Of a DNA stretch of 9,297 nt, positions 1 to 5,670 are shown one piece after another; positions within the stretch are counted from its first letter, which is position 1, and every line of letters begins with the position of its first letter. The DNA is from Clostridiales bacterium. Its GTDB lineage: Bacteria > Bacillota > Clostridia > Oscillospirales > Oscillospiraceae. Made by a program: the position numbers and the translations under genes. The notes beneath the pieces were generated by a model, which was not told the origin of the DNA, did no database searches, and saw only the letters and a program-made list of their open reading frames with translations. Location: contig JAJPXR010000102.1 of the NCBI GenBank assembly GCA_021205375.1, positions 1 to 9,297 on the forward strand, written 5' to 3'.

Positions 1-901
1 GGGTGAGCGAAAACCTGGGGGATCGGCCCGCCTGGGTGCCCTGCCGATCCCTGGGACGCATATCCTTTTGCTCCTCGGTCCTGGGGGCGGGGGCCGGGTC
101 GGGCATCCCGTAGCAGGGGGTGCCGTCGAACTGATAGAGGGCGAAGTGGTCCTTTGGGAAACCGGTGGAGACGCCGTCCAGCACCACGCTGACCCCCGCC
201 TGGTGGAGCTGGTCCACCAGATACATGAAGTCGGTGGGGGTGCCGAACCGGGAGGTGACGGCGTAGTAGCCGGTGAGCTGGTAGCCCAGGCTCTCGTCCA
301 GGGGGTGTTCCGCCACGGGCAGGAACTTGACCCCGGTGAAGCCCATTTCCTTCACGTAGGGGACGAGATATTCCGCGATGGTGCGGTAGTTCAGCACCTG
401 GCCGTCGCCGGTGCGCCGCCAGGAGCCGAGGTGGACTTCGTAGAGGTTGATGGGGGCGGTTTTGCCGTCCCGGACCCGCTGGTCCCGGTAGCGGAGCCAG
501 CCCTCGTCCCCCCACTGGTAACCCTCCAGGTCGTAGAGCTTGGAGGCAGTGCCGGGGCGGGTCTCGGCGTGAACAGCGTAGGGGTCGGCCTTTTTCAGCA
601 AGGCCCCTTCCGCCGTGTGAATGGCGTATTGATAGCGGTCATATTGGGCCAGGCCGGGGATGAACAGCGACCACAGGCCGCCGGTTTCCCGGACCATGGG
701 GTGGCTCTCCGGCTGCCAGCCGTTGAAGTCCCCGATGACGGAGACCCCCTGGGCCGCAGGCGCCCAGACGCGAAAACGCCAACCTTCGCACCCGTTTTCC
801 CTGACCGGATGGCTCCCCATGAAATCGTAGCAATTGTAACAGCCAGAGGAAGAAAGAGCGGATTTTTCGGCGACAGACGGGGCAGAAGGTTTCAAATCCA
901 T
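1..901 (-). CDS. glgB: GlgB-like 1,4-alpha-glucan branching enzyme, N-terminal 300 aa (runs off the window)
   Basis: Branching enzymes cut alpha-1,4 glucan chains and rejoin them as alpha-1,6 branches during glycogen synthesis in the cytoplasm. Seen: a CBM48-type domain at about residues 40-115 (WRFRVWAPAA, GDFNGW), then the start of the GH13 barrel (YEVHLGSW near 154, GYQLTGYYAVTSRFGTP near 206, FPKDHFALYQFDGT near 248). The ATG at 901 follows TAGGAGA with good spacing and lies about 95 nt below a consensus promoter. The frame is open to the window edge. Odd: GH13 region I, normally DWVPxHF in GlgB, reads DGVSTGF (residues 242-248), so the invariant His (H340 in E. coli GlgB) is Gly. The usual YEHxDPR...WGT stretch after it is also replaced by an unrelated Pro/Arg-rich segment. 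The family is secure from residues 40-240. Whether this is an active enzyme or a degenerate paralogue cannot be seen, because the catalytic Asp and Glu lie outside the window. The symbol denotes family only. Confidence 0.85.
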   Translation of the reverse strand, partial: MDLKPSAPSVAEKSALSSSGCYNCYDFMGSHPVRENGCEGWRFRVWAPAAQGVSVIGDFNGWQPESHPMVRETGGLWSLFIPGLAQYDRYQYAIHTAEGALLKKADPYAVHAETRPGTASKLYDLEGYQWGDEGWLRYRDQRVRDGKTAPINLYEVHLGSWRRTGDGQVLNYRTIAEYLVPYVKEMGFTGVKFLPVAEHPLDESLGYQLTGYYAVTSRFGTPTDFMYLVDQLHQAGVSVVLDGVSTGFPKDHFALYQFDGTPCYGMPDPAPAPRTEEQKDMRPRDRQGTQAGRSPRFSLT

Positions 902-996
902 TGAGAAATCTCCTAAAGTGTTTTTTGAAAAAGAGAAAAATCAGGCACTGGAATAATGTCAAAAGAGCAAAAAAAGTAGGGAATATCTTTGTTGAA

Positions 997-1025
997 ATTA
1001 TACAATACGAATTGAGAAGTGTCAA
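997..1025 (-). promoter_or_regulatory. Sigma-A promoter of the glgB-like gene
   Basis: On the minus strand TTGACA (1025-1020) and TATAAT (1002-997) are separated by exactly 17 bp, a perfect consensus vegetative promoter. Transcription would start near 990, leaving a leader of about 90 nt in front of the ATG at 901. The leader shows a TAGGAGA ribosome site at 914-908 and no obvious riboswitch. Confidence 0.85.
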
Positions 1026-1166
1026 GCGCTATTCGGTATGTTCTCCATAAAAAAAGAGAAAAGTTGTTTGTGGAACCGGAATATGTGCCGATGGCAGAGA
1101 AAAAGGGGCGGGTTTCCGGGGGAAAGGCGGCTCCGCCGCTGTCCAGGCGGGCGCGGGGCAGACAGC

Positions 1167-1205
1167 AAAAGGGAGCGCTGCGAAATGAATCGTCGCAGCG
1201 CTCCC
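1167..1205 (-). terminator. Strong hairpin terminator, minus strand
   Basis: A perfect 13-bp stem (1171-1183 with 1193-1205, arms GGGAGCGCTGCGA and TCGCAGCGCTCCC) closes a 9-nt loop. On the minus strand it is followed by TTTT (1170-1167). It would end minus-strand transcripts coming from the toxin remnant at 1335-1400, upstream of the glgB promoter. Confidence 0.7.
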
Positions 1206-1215
1206 GGAAAAGGAA

Positions 1216-1244
1216 TTGACATTTTTCAGGTTTTCGGCTATACT
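1216..1244 (+). promoter_or_regulatory. Sigma-A promoter of a small antisense-type RNA
   Basis: TTGACA (1216-1221) and TATACT (1239-1244) are separated by 17 bp. No protein gene with a ribosome site follows. Instead a terminator hairpin comes only about 50 nt after the predicted start, so the product is probably a short RNA. Confidence 0.75.
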
Positions 1245-1249
1245 AATAC

Positions 1250-1346
1250 ACAGAACAAGGGCGCTGCCCGGCAACGGCTGGCCCCTAGGATTCAGTTACA
1301 AGAAGTAACCGCCACAGTTGGGACCTGGGGGCGGTTACTTCTTTTT
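1250..1346 (+). ncRNA. Candidate antitoxin-like antisense RNA, about 95 nt
   Basis: The predicted start is about 6-7 nt after the -10 box. The RNA ends in a 14-bp perfect hairpin (AAGAAGTAACCGCC at 1300-1313 with its complement at 1330-1343) and a T run at 1342-1346. Its 3' half is complementary to the end of a toxin-like reading frame on the minus strand (1335-1400). This is the arrangement known for TxpA/RatA-type type I toxin-antitoxin loci, where the antisense RNA covers the 3' end of the toxin mRNA. The role is inferred; the promoter, hairpin and overlap are seen. Confidence 0.6.
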
Positions 1347-1400
1347 ATGGTAGTAGATCGTCAGGAACAATCCACACAGGCCGATGATAACCAGATTTGA
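1335..1400 (-). pseudogene. Holin-like type I toxin, C-terminal remnant
   Basis: The minus strand encodes SNLVIIGLCGLFLTIYYHKKK and then stops (TAA at 1337-1335). A short hydrophobic helix ending in a run of lysines is typical of the 25-40 aa TxpA/Fst/holin-like membrane toxins of Firmicutes, and the opposing promoter and overlapping RNA fit that class. An in-frame TAG at 1403-1401 comes directly upstream and there is no start codon, so the N-terminal part is gone. The break coincides with the end of the repeat element beginning at 1399. It could be a chance reading frame, but the hydrophobic-plus-Lys tail and its position over the antisense RNA argue against that. Confidence 0.55.
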
Positions 1401-1597
1401 CTATCCCTTTTACTCAGCCTTGTGCTGGAAACCCCTCCGCCACCGCCTAAAGGCGGCGGCCCTCCTCCCCTTTCAGGGGAGGCAAGGGGGAAAGTGCATG
1501 TCGATTGATGTAAGTTTTGTTCGATAAATGTGAGATTTTCAGTAAAATCCCCCTCTTTCTAGCCACTAAAAACATGGCTGACTCATAAAGAATAACC
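1399..1597 (+). mobile_element. MITE-like element 1: arm, one hairpin core, opposing arm
   Basis: About 200 bp bounded by facing arms: 1399-1419 (GACTATCCC...CTCAGCC) on + and 1576-1597 (GGTTATTC...GTCAGCC) on -. The GC-rich core lies at 1429-1490: AACCCCTCC, a hairpin built from CCGCC...GGCGG, the palindrome CCTCCCC-TTTCA-GGGGAGG, then CAAGGGGG. The rest, 1491-1575, is AT-rich filler with no supported gene. The left boundary falls exactly where the toxin remnant loses its frame. GATT occurs near both ends, a possible but unproven target duplication. Confidence 0.6.
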
Positions 1598-1659
1598 GAT
1601 TCAAAAAATTTGATGTAGTGCAACAAAAAACACAGCAAAATCAGAAAATAGAACAAGTT

Positions 1660-1696
1660 CCCCCAAAACAACAAGGCGCACCCTCACGGGTGCGCC
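1660..1696 (-). terminator. Rho-independent terminator of the DUF1540 gene
   Basis: A perfect 9-bp stem (GGCGCACCC at 1675-1683 with GGGTGCGCC at 1688-1696) closes a TCAC loop. On the minus strand it is followed by TTGTTGTTTT. It lies about 40 nt below the stop codon of the DUF1540 gene. Confidence 0.75.
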
Positions 1697-1738
1697 CTGC
1701 GCGTTAATTGGCGTTCACTGTCAAATTGAATCGGCGGT

Positions 1739-1921
1739 TCAGCAGCCGCACTTCCGGCCGCTGGCCTCGAAGGACGCGCACTCGGTGCAGTCGCAGCTCT
1801 TGGGGCGGGCGTCGCCGCAGCAGCCCACCTTGATGGCGTTCAGGGTGCAGAAATCCTTGTTGCCCGCGTGATAGGCGCAGGAAGTCACGTTACATTCGAT
1901 GCTGTGATTGATCTTATCCAT
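1739..1921 (-). CDS. DUF1540 domain protein, cysteine-rich, 60 aa
   Basis: This 60-residue protein has ten cysteines (10, 15, 25, 34, 35, 43, 45, 48, 58, 60) and matches the DUF1540 pattern: I-x-C-N-V-x-x-C-x-Y-H, then C, A-I-x-V-G, and C-x-x-C-x-S-F (TECASF). DUF1540 proteins are small, probably metal-binding proteins common in Clostridia and Bacilli; their biochemical role is not established. The start is the ATG at 1921, 9 nt below a perfect AGGAGG (1936-1931). An upstream in-frame extension lacks a ribosome site. The gene appears monocistronic, with its own terminator. Its leader contains a strong hairpin (1946-1981). No signal peptide or membrane segment is present. Confidence 0.85.
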   Translation of the reverse strand: MDKINHSIECNVTSCAYHAGNKDFCTLNAIKVGCCGDARPKSCDCTECASFEASGRKCGC

Positions 1922-1945
1922 ACCTTGGTTCCTCCTTTTGGGTTT

Positions 1946-1981
1946 GGACAGCGCCGCACAAAAGAGGGCGCGGTGCTGTCC
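1946..1981 (-). promoter_or_regulatory. Hairpin in the leader of the DUF1540 gene
   Basis: A 12-bp stem (1946-1957 with 1970-1981, one G-U pair, otherwise perfect) closes a 12-nt loop and ends 9 nt upstream of the AGGAGG box. No U tract follows on either strand, so it is unlikely to be a terminator. It could stabilise the mRNA or affect ribosome access. I could not assign a confident promoter between it and the element starting at 2039. Confidence 0.45.
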
Positions 1982-2038
1982 TGGGTACACCGTCAGTATG
2001 GGCAGTTGGGCGGGTTTTATGCGCGTTTATCATCTTTT

Positions 2039-2326
2039 GGTTATCTCGTTTAACACAGCCTTGTTGTGATTTCAGCGAGGAACCCCTCCGTCGCGGCTTA
2101 CGCCGCGCCACCTCCCCTTTCAGGGGCGGCGAGGGGGGATAGTGTTTGTTGTTTGGTCAGCATTTTTGCCCAGTATAATGTAGCTTTCTGGCGAAGAACA
2201 AACCATTAGTAATTGACCACACCTCTTGCCTCCCCTGAAAGGGGAGGAGGGCCGCCGCCTTTAGGCGGTGGCGGAGGGGTTTCTCCGGGATAATAGAAAA
2301 ACGCAGCTCAATAGCCGATAGTTACA
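2039..2326. mobile_element. MITE-like element 2: two facing hairpin cores, one clear arm
   Basis: A + arm at 2039-2060 (GGTTATCTC...CACAGCC) leads to a + core at 2081-2138. That core uses a different hairpin (GCGGC-TTAC-GCCGC) in place of the usual one. A core in the opposite orientation lies at 2219-2283, with a 72-80 bp AT-rich spacer between. The far arm is not clear; a weak match (2304-2326) overlaps the stop codon of the carbonic anhydrase-like gene. The stretch 1937-2321 holds no other gene I can support. Confidence 0.5.
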
Positions 2327-2858
2327 ATTTTTTCGGCGCGACCTCCCCCGCCAGGGGCAGCGACTCCTGGGCCAGAGCGATGTACTCCTGCGTGTTGGCT
2401 CTGGTGTGGGCCTGCTCCGCCTCGGTGGTGGGGCGGACGAGCTTGGCGGGGACGCCCATGACCAGCCAGCCGTCGGGCACGACCATGTTCCCCGTCACAA
2501 GAGCGCCCGCGCCGACGATGCAGTCTTTCCCGACCACGCAGCCAGAGAGCAGCGTGGCCCCCATGCCCACCAGGGAGTTGTCCCCTACGGTGCAGCTATG
2601 GACGACGGCCCCGTGGCCCAGCACGCAGCCCGCCCCCACCTGCAGCGGCGCGCCGGTGTCGCAGTGGAGAATGCAGCCGTCCTGGACGTTGGTGCCCTCC
2701 CCCACGGTGATGGCGTCGTCGTCTCCTCGGAGGACCGCGCCGTACCAGAGGTTCACGTCCTTGCCGCAGCGTACTTTGCCGATGACAACGGCGGTCTCCG
2801 CCGCCCGGACGGTGGGGTGGAGCTTGGGCGCCGTGCCGCGAAAGGGTTTTAAGATCAT
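2322..2858 (-). CDS. Gamma-carbonic anhydrase family protein, 178 aa
   Basis: A left-handed beta-helix of hexapeptide repeats of the gamma-CA/PaaY/YrdA type, cytoplasmic. Seen: LRGDDD (R44, D46), NVQD (N57, Q59) and three histidines at 65 (CILHC), 82 and 87 (GHGAVVH), which match the three zinc ligands of the archaeal enzyme Cam; hexapeptide turns run through about residue 140, then a C-terminal helix. Ligand conservation makes CO2 hydration possible, but many members have no demonstrated activity and some act on other substrates. The start is the ATG at 2858, with AGGAGG (2872-2867) 8 nt upstream and a promoter at 2890-2918. The much longer upstream reading frame runs through a repeat and is not coding. 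The length of 178 aa is normal for the family. Monocistronic; no terminator is seen before the repeat at 2283. Confidence 0.85.
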   Translation of the reverse strand: MILKPFRGTAPKLHPTVRAAETAVVIGKVRCGKDVNLWYGAVLRGDDDAITVGEGTNVQDGCILHCDTGAPLQVGAGCVLGHGAVVHSCTVGDNSLVGMGATLLSGCVVGKDCIVGAGALVTGNMVVPDGWLVMGVPAKLVRPTTEAEQAHTRANTQEYIALAQESLPLAGEVAPKKL

Positions 2859-2881
2859 CGTGGGTCCCTCCTGTGGTTGTA

Positions 2882-2918
2882 GTATGATTATCATACCGTA
2901 AAACGCCGGAAAAGGCAA
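2882..2918 (-). promoter_or_regulatory. Promoter of the carbonic anhydrase-like gene with an operator-like palindrome
   Basis: Minus-strand TTGCCT (2918-2913) and TATGAT (2895-2890) are 17 bp apart. A 7-1-7 palindrome, GTATGAT-T-ATCATAC (2882-2896), covers the whole -10 box. A repressor bound there would block the polymerase. Its layout resembles Fur/PerR-type boxes, but no regulator can be assigned. Confidence 0.6.
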
Positions 2919-2943
2919 GGCGGAGACAATGTGCAATGCTGGG

Positions 2944-3039
2944 AAACCCCTCCACCATGCTTCGCATGGTCCCCCTCCGCCGTCAAGCGGCACTTCCGGG
3001 GCTTTGCCCCTCCCTGCCCTTTCAGGGGCGGCAAGGGGG
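2944..3039 (+). repeat. Hairpin core, long form, + orientation
   Basis: AAACCCCTCC, then the hairpin ACCATGC-TTC-GCATGGT, then a roughly 40-bp insert made of two small hairpins (CCGC...GCGG and GGGGC-TTT-GCCCC), then CCCTTTCAGGGG and CGGCAAGGGGGATAGTG. No terminal arm is present. Its left side begins with CAATGTGCAATG (2927-2938), shared with the copies at 3367 and 3605. The same long form occurs at 5461-5558 in the other orientation. Confidence 0.85.
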
Positions 3040-3127
3040 ATAGTGCTTGTCGGCTGGCGCTGGTTTTCCTGTCCCCGCGCATGATCTCCCCGCCGCCGCA
3101 TAGAGTGAGGGGGTGGAGGTGGCGCAT

Positions 3128-3343
3128 ATGGACTTGAAAAACGGAGCGATCACGGTGGGCGAGGTGCTGGACCATCCCGGTGCGCGGGACATCCTGCGCA
3201 CCTACTTCCCCCAGGTGGCGGACAACGCCCTGCTGCTGGGCATGGCCCGGAGCTGGACCCTGAACCGGGTGCTGCGGCAGGTGGGCGGTCAGGTGGACGC
3301 CGGACAGGTGCGGCAGATGAGGCAGGAGCTGGAACGATTGTGA
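3128..3343 (+). CDS. Small helical protein resembling a DUF1858-like domain, 71 aa
   Basis: The sequence (ITVGEVLDHPGARDIL, then FPQVADN, LLLGMARSWTLNRVL, ending QMRQELERL) resembles the small all-helical module found alone or at the C terminus of various Clostridia proteins, where a LGDLL...AKxVLEKYFP...MAxxMTLxQV pattern recurs. DUF1858 is the nearest named family I can suggest. I know no biochemical function. The ATG at 3128 is preferred over the GTG at 3113, because GGAGG (3115-3119) then sits 8 nt upstream. It has no cysteines, so it lacks the CxxC-type tail of some DUF1858 proteins. It stands alone between two repeat copies, and the AATG-type repeat overlaps its stop codon. Confidence 0.6.
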   Translation: MDLKNGAITVGEVLDHPGARDILRTYFPQVADNALLLGMARSWTLNRVLRQVGGQVDAGQVRQMRQELERL

Positions 3344-3364
3344 ATAATTAGCAATGTGCAATGA
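3341..3364 (+). repeat. AATG-type short repeat flanking a hairpin core
   Basis: AATAATTAGCAATGTGCAATG follows the stop codon directly and runs into the core at 3367. Related words occur at 2927-2938, at 3624-3640 (as the complement) and at 6655-6688, always next to a core or arm of the repeat family. Confidence 0.6.
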
Positions 3365-3366
3365 GG

Positions 3367-3623
3367 AAACCCCTCCACCATGCTTCGCATGGTCCCCCTC
3401 CCCTTTCAGGGGAGGCGAGAGGGGTGGTGGATTGCGAAAGGATGGGTGCTAAAGGAAAGGATGCTTTATGAAGTCAAATTCGTTTCAAAATTTGCCCCTT
3501 TGAGCAAAAAGAGGAAACCTATCAACAAGCAGTTGCCCCTTGCCTCCCCTGAAAGGGGAGGAGGGCCGCCGCCGCAGGCGGTGGCGGAGGGGTTCCCAGC
3601 ACAAGGCTGATGCAAGGGATACC
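3367..3623. mobile_element. MITE-like element 3: two facing hairpin cores, one arm
   Basis: A + core at 3367-3427 uses the ACCATGC-TTC-GCATGGT hairpin. A - core at 3536-3596 uses the GGCGG type. About 108 bp of AT-rich DNA without a gene separates them. A - arm lies at 3605-3623 (GGCTGATGCAAGGGATACC). The left arm is missing and the AATG-type repeat takes its place. The element fills the space between two convergent genes; I see no separate intrinsic terminator there. Confidence 0.55.
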
Positions 3624-3638
3624 CATAATTGCACATTG

Positions 3639-4166
3639 TCAAACATACCACTTGAGGCTGTCCGTGTCCTCCGTCCTGCGGAGGACATGGCCGGTCAGGG
3701 CGAAATCCACCGCGAACACCATGCCCAGCGGCACCAGCAGCAGGTCGGGCAGGGCGGCCACGATCCCCGCCACCAGGGGCTGGAGCCAGAACACCAACGG
3801 CAGGCTCAGCAGGCTCCACGCGATGGAGAAGGGCAGGCACACCCGCCCGTGGATGCTGCCGGGCAGCCCGCTGTAATCCCAGAAGGACACCCGCCACACC
3901 TTTTCGTAAAACAGGCTCATCAGGTACTCCGCAGCCGTGGCCACCAGCGCCGCCGCGGGCAGCAGCAGCCACACCCGCGCACGTATAAAAGCGGGCAGCG
4001 CCAAAATCGCCGCCGCCCCCAGCCCGTACACCGGGCACATGGGCAGGACAAGCATACACTTCCGGTCCTTCTTGTCCGCCCCTGTCACCCAGGCAAAGGC
4101 CACCTCCAGGCCGAAGCCCGCCACGCTGTAGAAAAAAATCGACCAAATCACGTCCAATTTTATCAC
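3639..4166 (-). CDS. CmpB-family (putative ABC transporter permease) membrane protein, 175 aa
   Basis: A polytopic inner-membrane protein with about five hydrophobic segments (roughly residues 6-26, 38-60, 65-85, 112-130, 132-158). It carries the signature of the Pfam family of putative type IV ABC-transporter permeases (CmpB): an early Glu (E21), EYLMSLFYEKVW (80-91), FWDYSG (95-100) and GRVCLPFSIAW (107-117). The substrate is unknown and no ATPase gene is adjacent. The start is uncertain: GTG at 4166 is the only common start near the frame's beginning, but the nearest GGAG (4185-4182) is about 15 nt away; an ATT start at 4172 would be better spaced but unusual. It is transcribed divergently from pyrB and converges on the gene at 3128-3343. 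Confidence 0.75.
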   Translation of the reverse strand: MIKLDVIWSIFFYSVAGFGLEVAFAWVTGADKKDRKCMLVLPMCPVYGLGAAAILALPAFIRARVWLLLPAAALVATAAEYLMSLFYEKVWRVSFWDYSGLPGSIHGRVCLPFSIAWSLLSLPLVFWLQPLVAGIVAALPDLLLVPLGMVFAVDFALTGHVLRRTEDTDSLKWYV

Positions 4167-4214
4167 CGAAATCTAGCATGGCTCCAAAACCGCAAAAACA
4201 TACGGGGAAAAGAA

Positions 4215-4243
4215 TTGTACCTTGGAGCAAGACGTGATATAAT
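4215..4243 (+). promoter_or_regulatory. pyrB promoter, extended -10
   Basis: TTGTAC (4215-4220), a 17-bp spacer and TATAAT (4238-4243), with TGA directly before the -10 box (extended -10). The leader to the GTG start is about 48 nt, too short for a PyrR-type attenuator, and I see no hairpin-plus-T-run in it. Confidence 0.8.
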
Positions 4244-4297
4244 ACTTCGCAGAAATTAAAAACTGGCCTGTATTGCAGAAGGATGGAGGAAAACCCT

Positions 4298-5359
4298 GTG
4301 AGCTTTCGGCATCTGATCGACTTTGGAGACCTGACCCGCCAGGAATGGGAAGAGCTGTACGCCCGCTGCGCCAAAATCATGGACGACCCCGACGCCTATA
4401 TGGAGGGGTGCCGTGGCCGGGTGCAGGCCAACCTGTTCTATGAGCCGTCCACCCGGACGAACTTTTCCTTCCAGACCGCCATGCTCCGGCTGGGCGGCAA
4501 GGTGTTCGGCTTTGCCGACCCCAAAAGCTCCTCCACCGCCAAAGGTGAATCCCTGAAGGACACCATCAAAATGGTGTCCGCCTACGCGGACGTCATCGTC
4601 ATGCGCAGCCCCAAGGAGGGCGCGGCCAAAGCCGCCTCCATCTACTCCGAGACGCCGGTCATCAACGCCGGGGACGGCGGGCACATGCACCCCACCCAGA
4701 CCCTGGCCGACCTGACCACCATCCAGCGCTACCGGGGCAGCATCGACGACCTGAACATCGGTCTCTGCGGCGACCTGAAAAACGGCCGCACCGTCCACTC
4801 CCTCATCAAGGCCCTGGCCAAGTTCGACAACATCCGGTTTTACCTCATCGCCCCCCGCGAGCTGGCGGTGCCGGAGTATATGCGGGCCTTTATGCGGGAA
4901 CGGGGCATGAAGTTCGTGGAGGTGACGGGCCTGGAGCCGGTCATCCCCATGCTGGACGTGCTGTATATGACCCGCATCCAGCAAGAGCGGTTTTCCAGCC
5001 CCTGGGAGTACGAGCAAGTGCGGGGCATTTACGTGCTGACCCGGAAGAAGCTGGAACGGGCCAAGCCCGACATGATGGTGCTGCATCCCCTGCCCCGGGT
5101 GGACGAGATCTCCGTGGACGTGGACGACGACCCCAGGGCCTATTACTTCGAGCAGGCCCGCTGCGGCATGTATATCCGCATGGCGCTGCTGATGGACCTG
5201 GCAAACCAGCCCCACCGCATCCCCGACCCCGTGGAGATCGGCACCACGCCCCGGTGCAGCAACCCCAACTGCATCACCCAGAGCGAGAAGTACCTGCCCC
5301 CGCTGACCAAGCTGGTGGGTGGCGTGGAGTGCTGCGCCTACTGCGACAAGGAGTTGTGA
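4298..5359 (+). CDS. pyrB: Aspartate carbamoyltransferase with a fused PyrI-type zinc tail
   Basis: ATCase joins carbamoyl phosphate and aspartate in the first committed step of pyrimidine synthesis, in the cytoplasm. With the GTG start (353 aa): STRT at 51-54 (carbamoyl-phosphate loop), the mobile-loop SSSTAKGES with K82, HPTQ at 131-134, YMTRIQ with R226/Q228, and HPLPR at 263-267; all active-site elements are intact. After about residue 315 comes a 38-residue tail with C320-x4-C325-x20-C346-x2-C349 and a CAYCDKEL ending. This matches the zinc domain of the regulatory chain PyrI (C-x4-C-x23-C-x2-C, CKYCEKEF in E. coli), but the nucleotide-binding domain of PyrI is absent. The GTG at 4298 is chosen because GGAGGA (4285-4290) lies 7 nt before it; that box overlaps the alternative ATG at 4283. 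No pyrI or other pyr gene follows. Confidence 0.93.
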   Translation: MSFRHLIDFGDLTRQEWEELYARCAKIMDDPDAYMEGCRGRVQANLFYEPSTRTNFSFQTAMLRLGGKVFGFADPKSSSTAKGESLKDTIKMVSAYADVIVMRSPKEGAAKAASIYSETPVINAGDGGHMHPTQTLADLTTIQRYRGSIDDLNIGLCGDLKNGRTVHSLIKALAKFDNIRFYLIAPRELAVPEYMRAFMRERGMKFVEVTGLEPVIPMLDVLYMTRIQQERFSSPWEYEQVRGIYVLTRKKLERAKPDMMVLHPLPRVDEISVDVDDDPRAYYFEQARCGMYIRMALLMDLANQPHRIPDPVEIGTTPRCSNPNCITQSEKYLPPLTKLVGGVECCAYCDKEL

Positions 5360-5365
5360 GCGTTT

Positions 5366-5396
5366 TAGTGGCTGGTGGTTAGTGGTCAGTGACTAG
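5366..5396 (+). repeat. TTAGTG-type low-complexity repeat
   Basis: A degenerate run of GTGG/TTAGTGG/TCAGTGACTAG words directly after pyrB. A similar TTAGTGATTAGTTG stretch is at 7601-7614. The stretch 5360-5670 holds only this, the hairpin core and arm at 5461-5588, and the tRNA promoter. Confidence 0.4.
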
Positions 5397-5460
5397 AATG
5401 GGCTTTCTTTTGAAAAACCTGTATCTGCTGAACAAAACCGGCACCAGACGACCAGCACTA

Positions 5461-5588
5461 TCCCCTCTTGCCGCCCCTGAAAGGGCAGGGAGGGGCAAAG
5501 CCCCGGAAGTGCCGCTTGACGGCGGAGGGGGACCATGCGAAGCATGGTGGAGGGGTTTCTGGTGCGCGGCTGATTCAAGAGAATAGTC
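5461..5588 (-). mobile_element. MITE-like element 4 (solo): long hairpin core with arm
   Basis: A - oriented long-form core (5461-5558) has the same module order as the copy at 2944-3039, with hairpin ACCATGC-TTC-GCATGGT and the two-hairpin insert. It is followed by a - arm at 5568-5588 (GGCTGATTCAAG then AGAATAGTC). No partner arm is recognisable on the pyrB side. Confidence 0.6.
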
Positions 5589-5620
5589 AGATAGTTTTTT
5601 TCGGCAATGTAAAAAAAATG

Positions 5621-5649
5621 TTGACAAAGACCGCCCGCTGTGGTATCAT
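5621..5649 (+). promoter_or_regulatory. Promoter of the tRNA operon
   Basis: TTGACA (5621-5626), a 17-bp spacer and TATCAT (5644-5649). The first tRNA begins 21 nt below the -10 box. Confidence 0.85.
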
Positions 5650-5670
5650 CTTTTAGCTGGCAACCGATCC

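Noticed and set aside
68..904. Long + strand reading frame opposite the glgB-like gene
   Set aside because: It is the mirror of a GC-rich coding frame; the minus strand shows clear CBM48/GlgB motifs, a ribosome site and a promoter, while the + product resembles nothing.
1447..1674. 75-aa minus-strand frame with a hydrophobic N terminus
   Set aside because: Its C-terminal part is the translated repeat core (LPPLKGEEGRR), its middle spans an arm of the element, and no ribosome site precedes it.
2859..3101. N-terminal extension of the carbonic anhydrase-like protein
   Set aside because: The extension runs through a hairpin repeat and through the gene's own promoter and ribosome site; homology starts at the ATG at 2858.
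4283..4297. ATG at 4283 as the pyrB start
   Set aside because: This ATG overlaps the GGAGGA that is correctly spaced for the GTG at 4298, and family homology begins with SFRHLIDF after that GTG.
3466..4380. 304-aa minus-strand frame across the CmpB gene and pyrB start
   Set aside because: It lies in another frame of the same strand as the CmpB-family gene, is low in complexity (Gly/Ala/Arg-rich) and ends in a repeat; the 3639-4166 frame has the family motifs.
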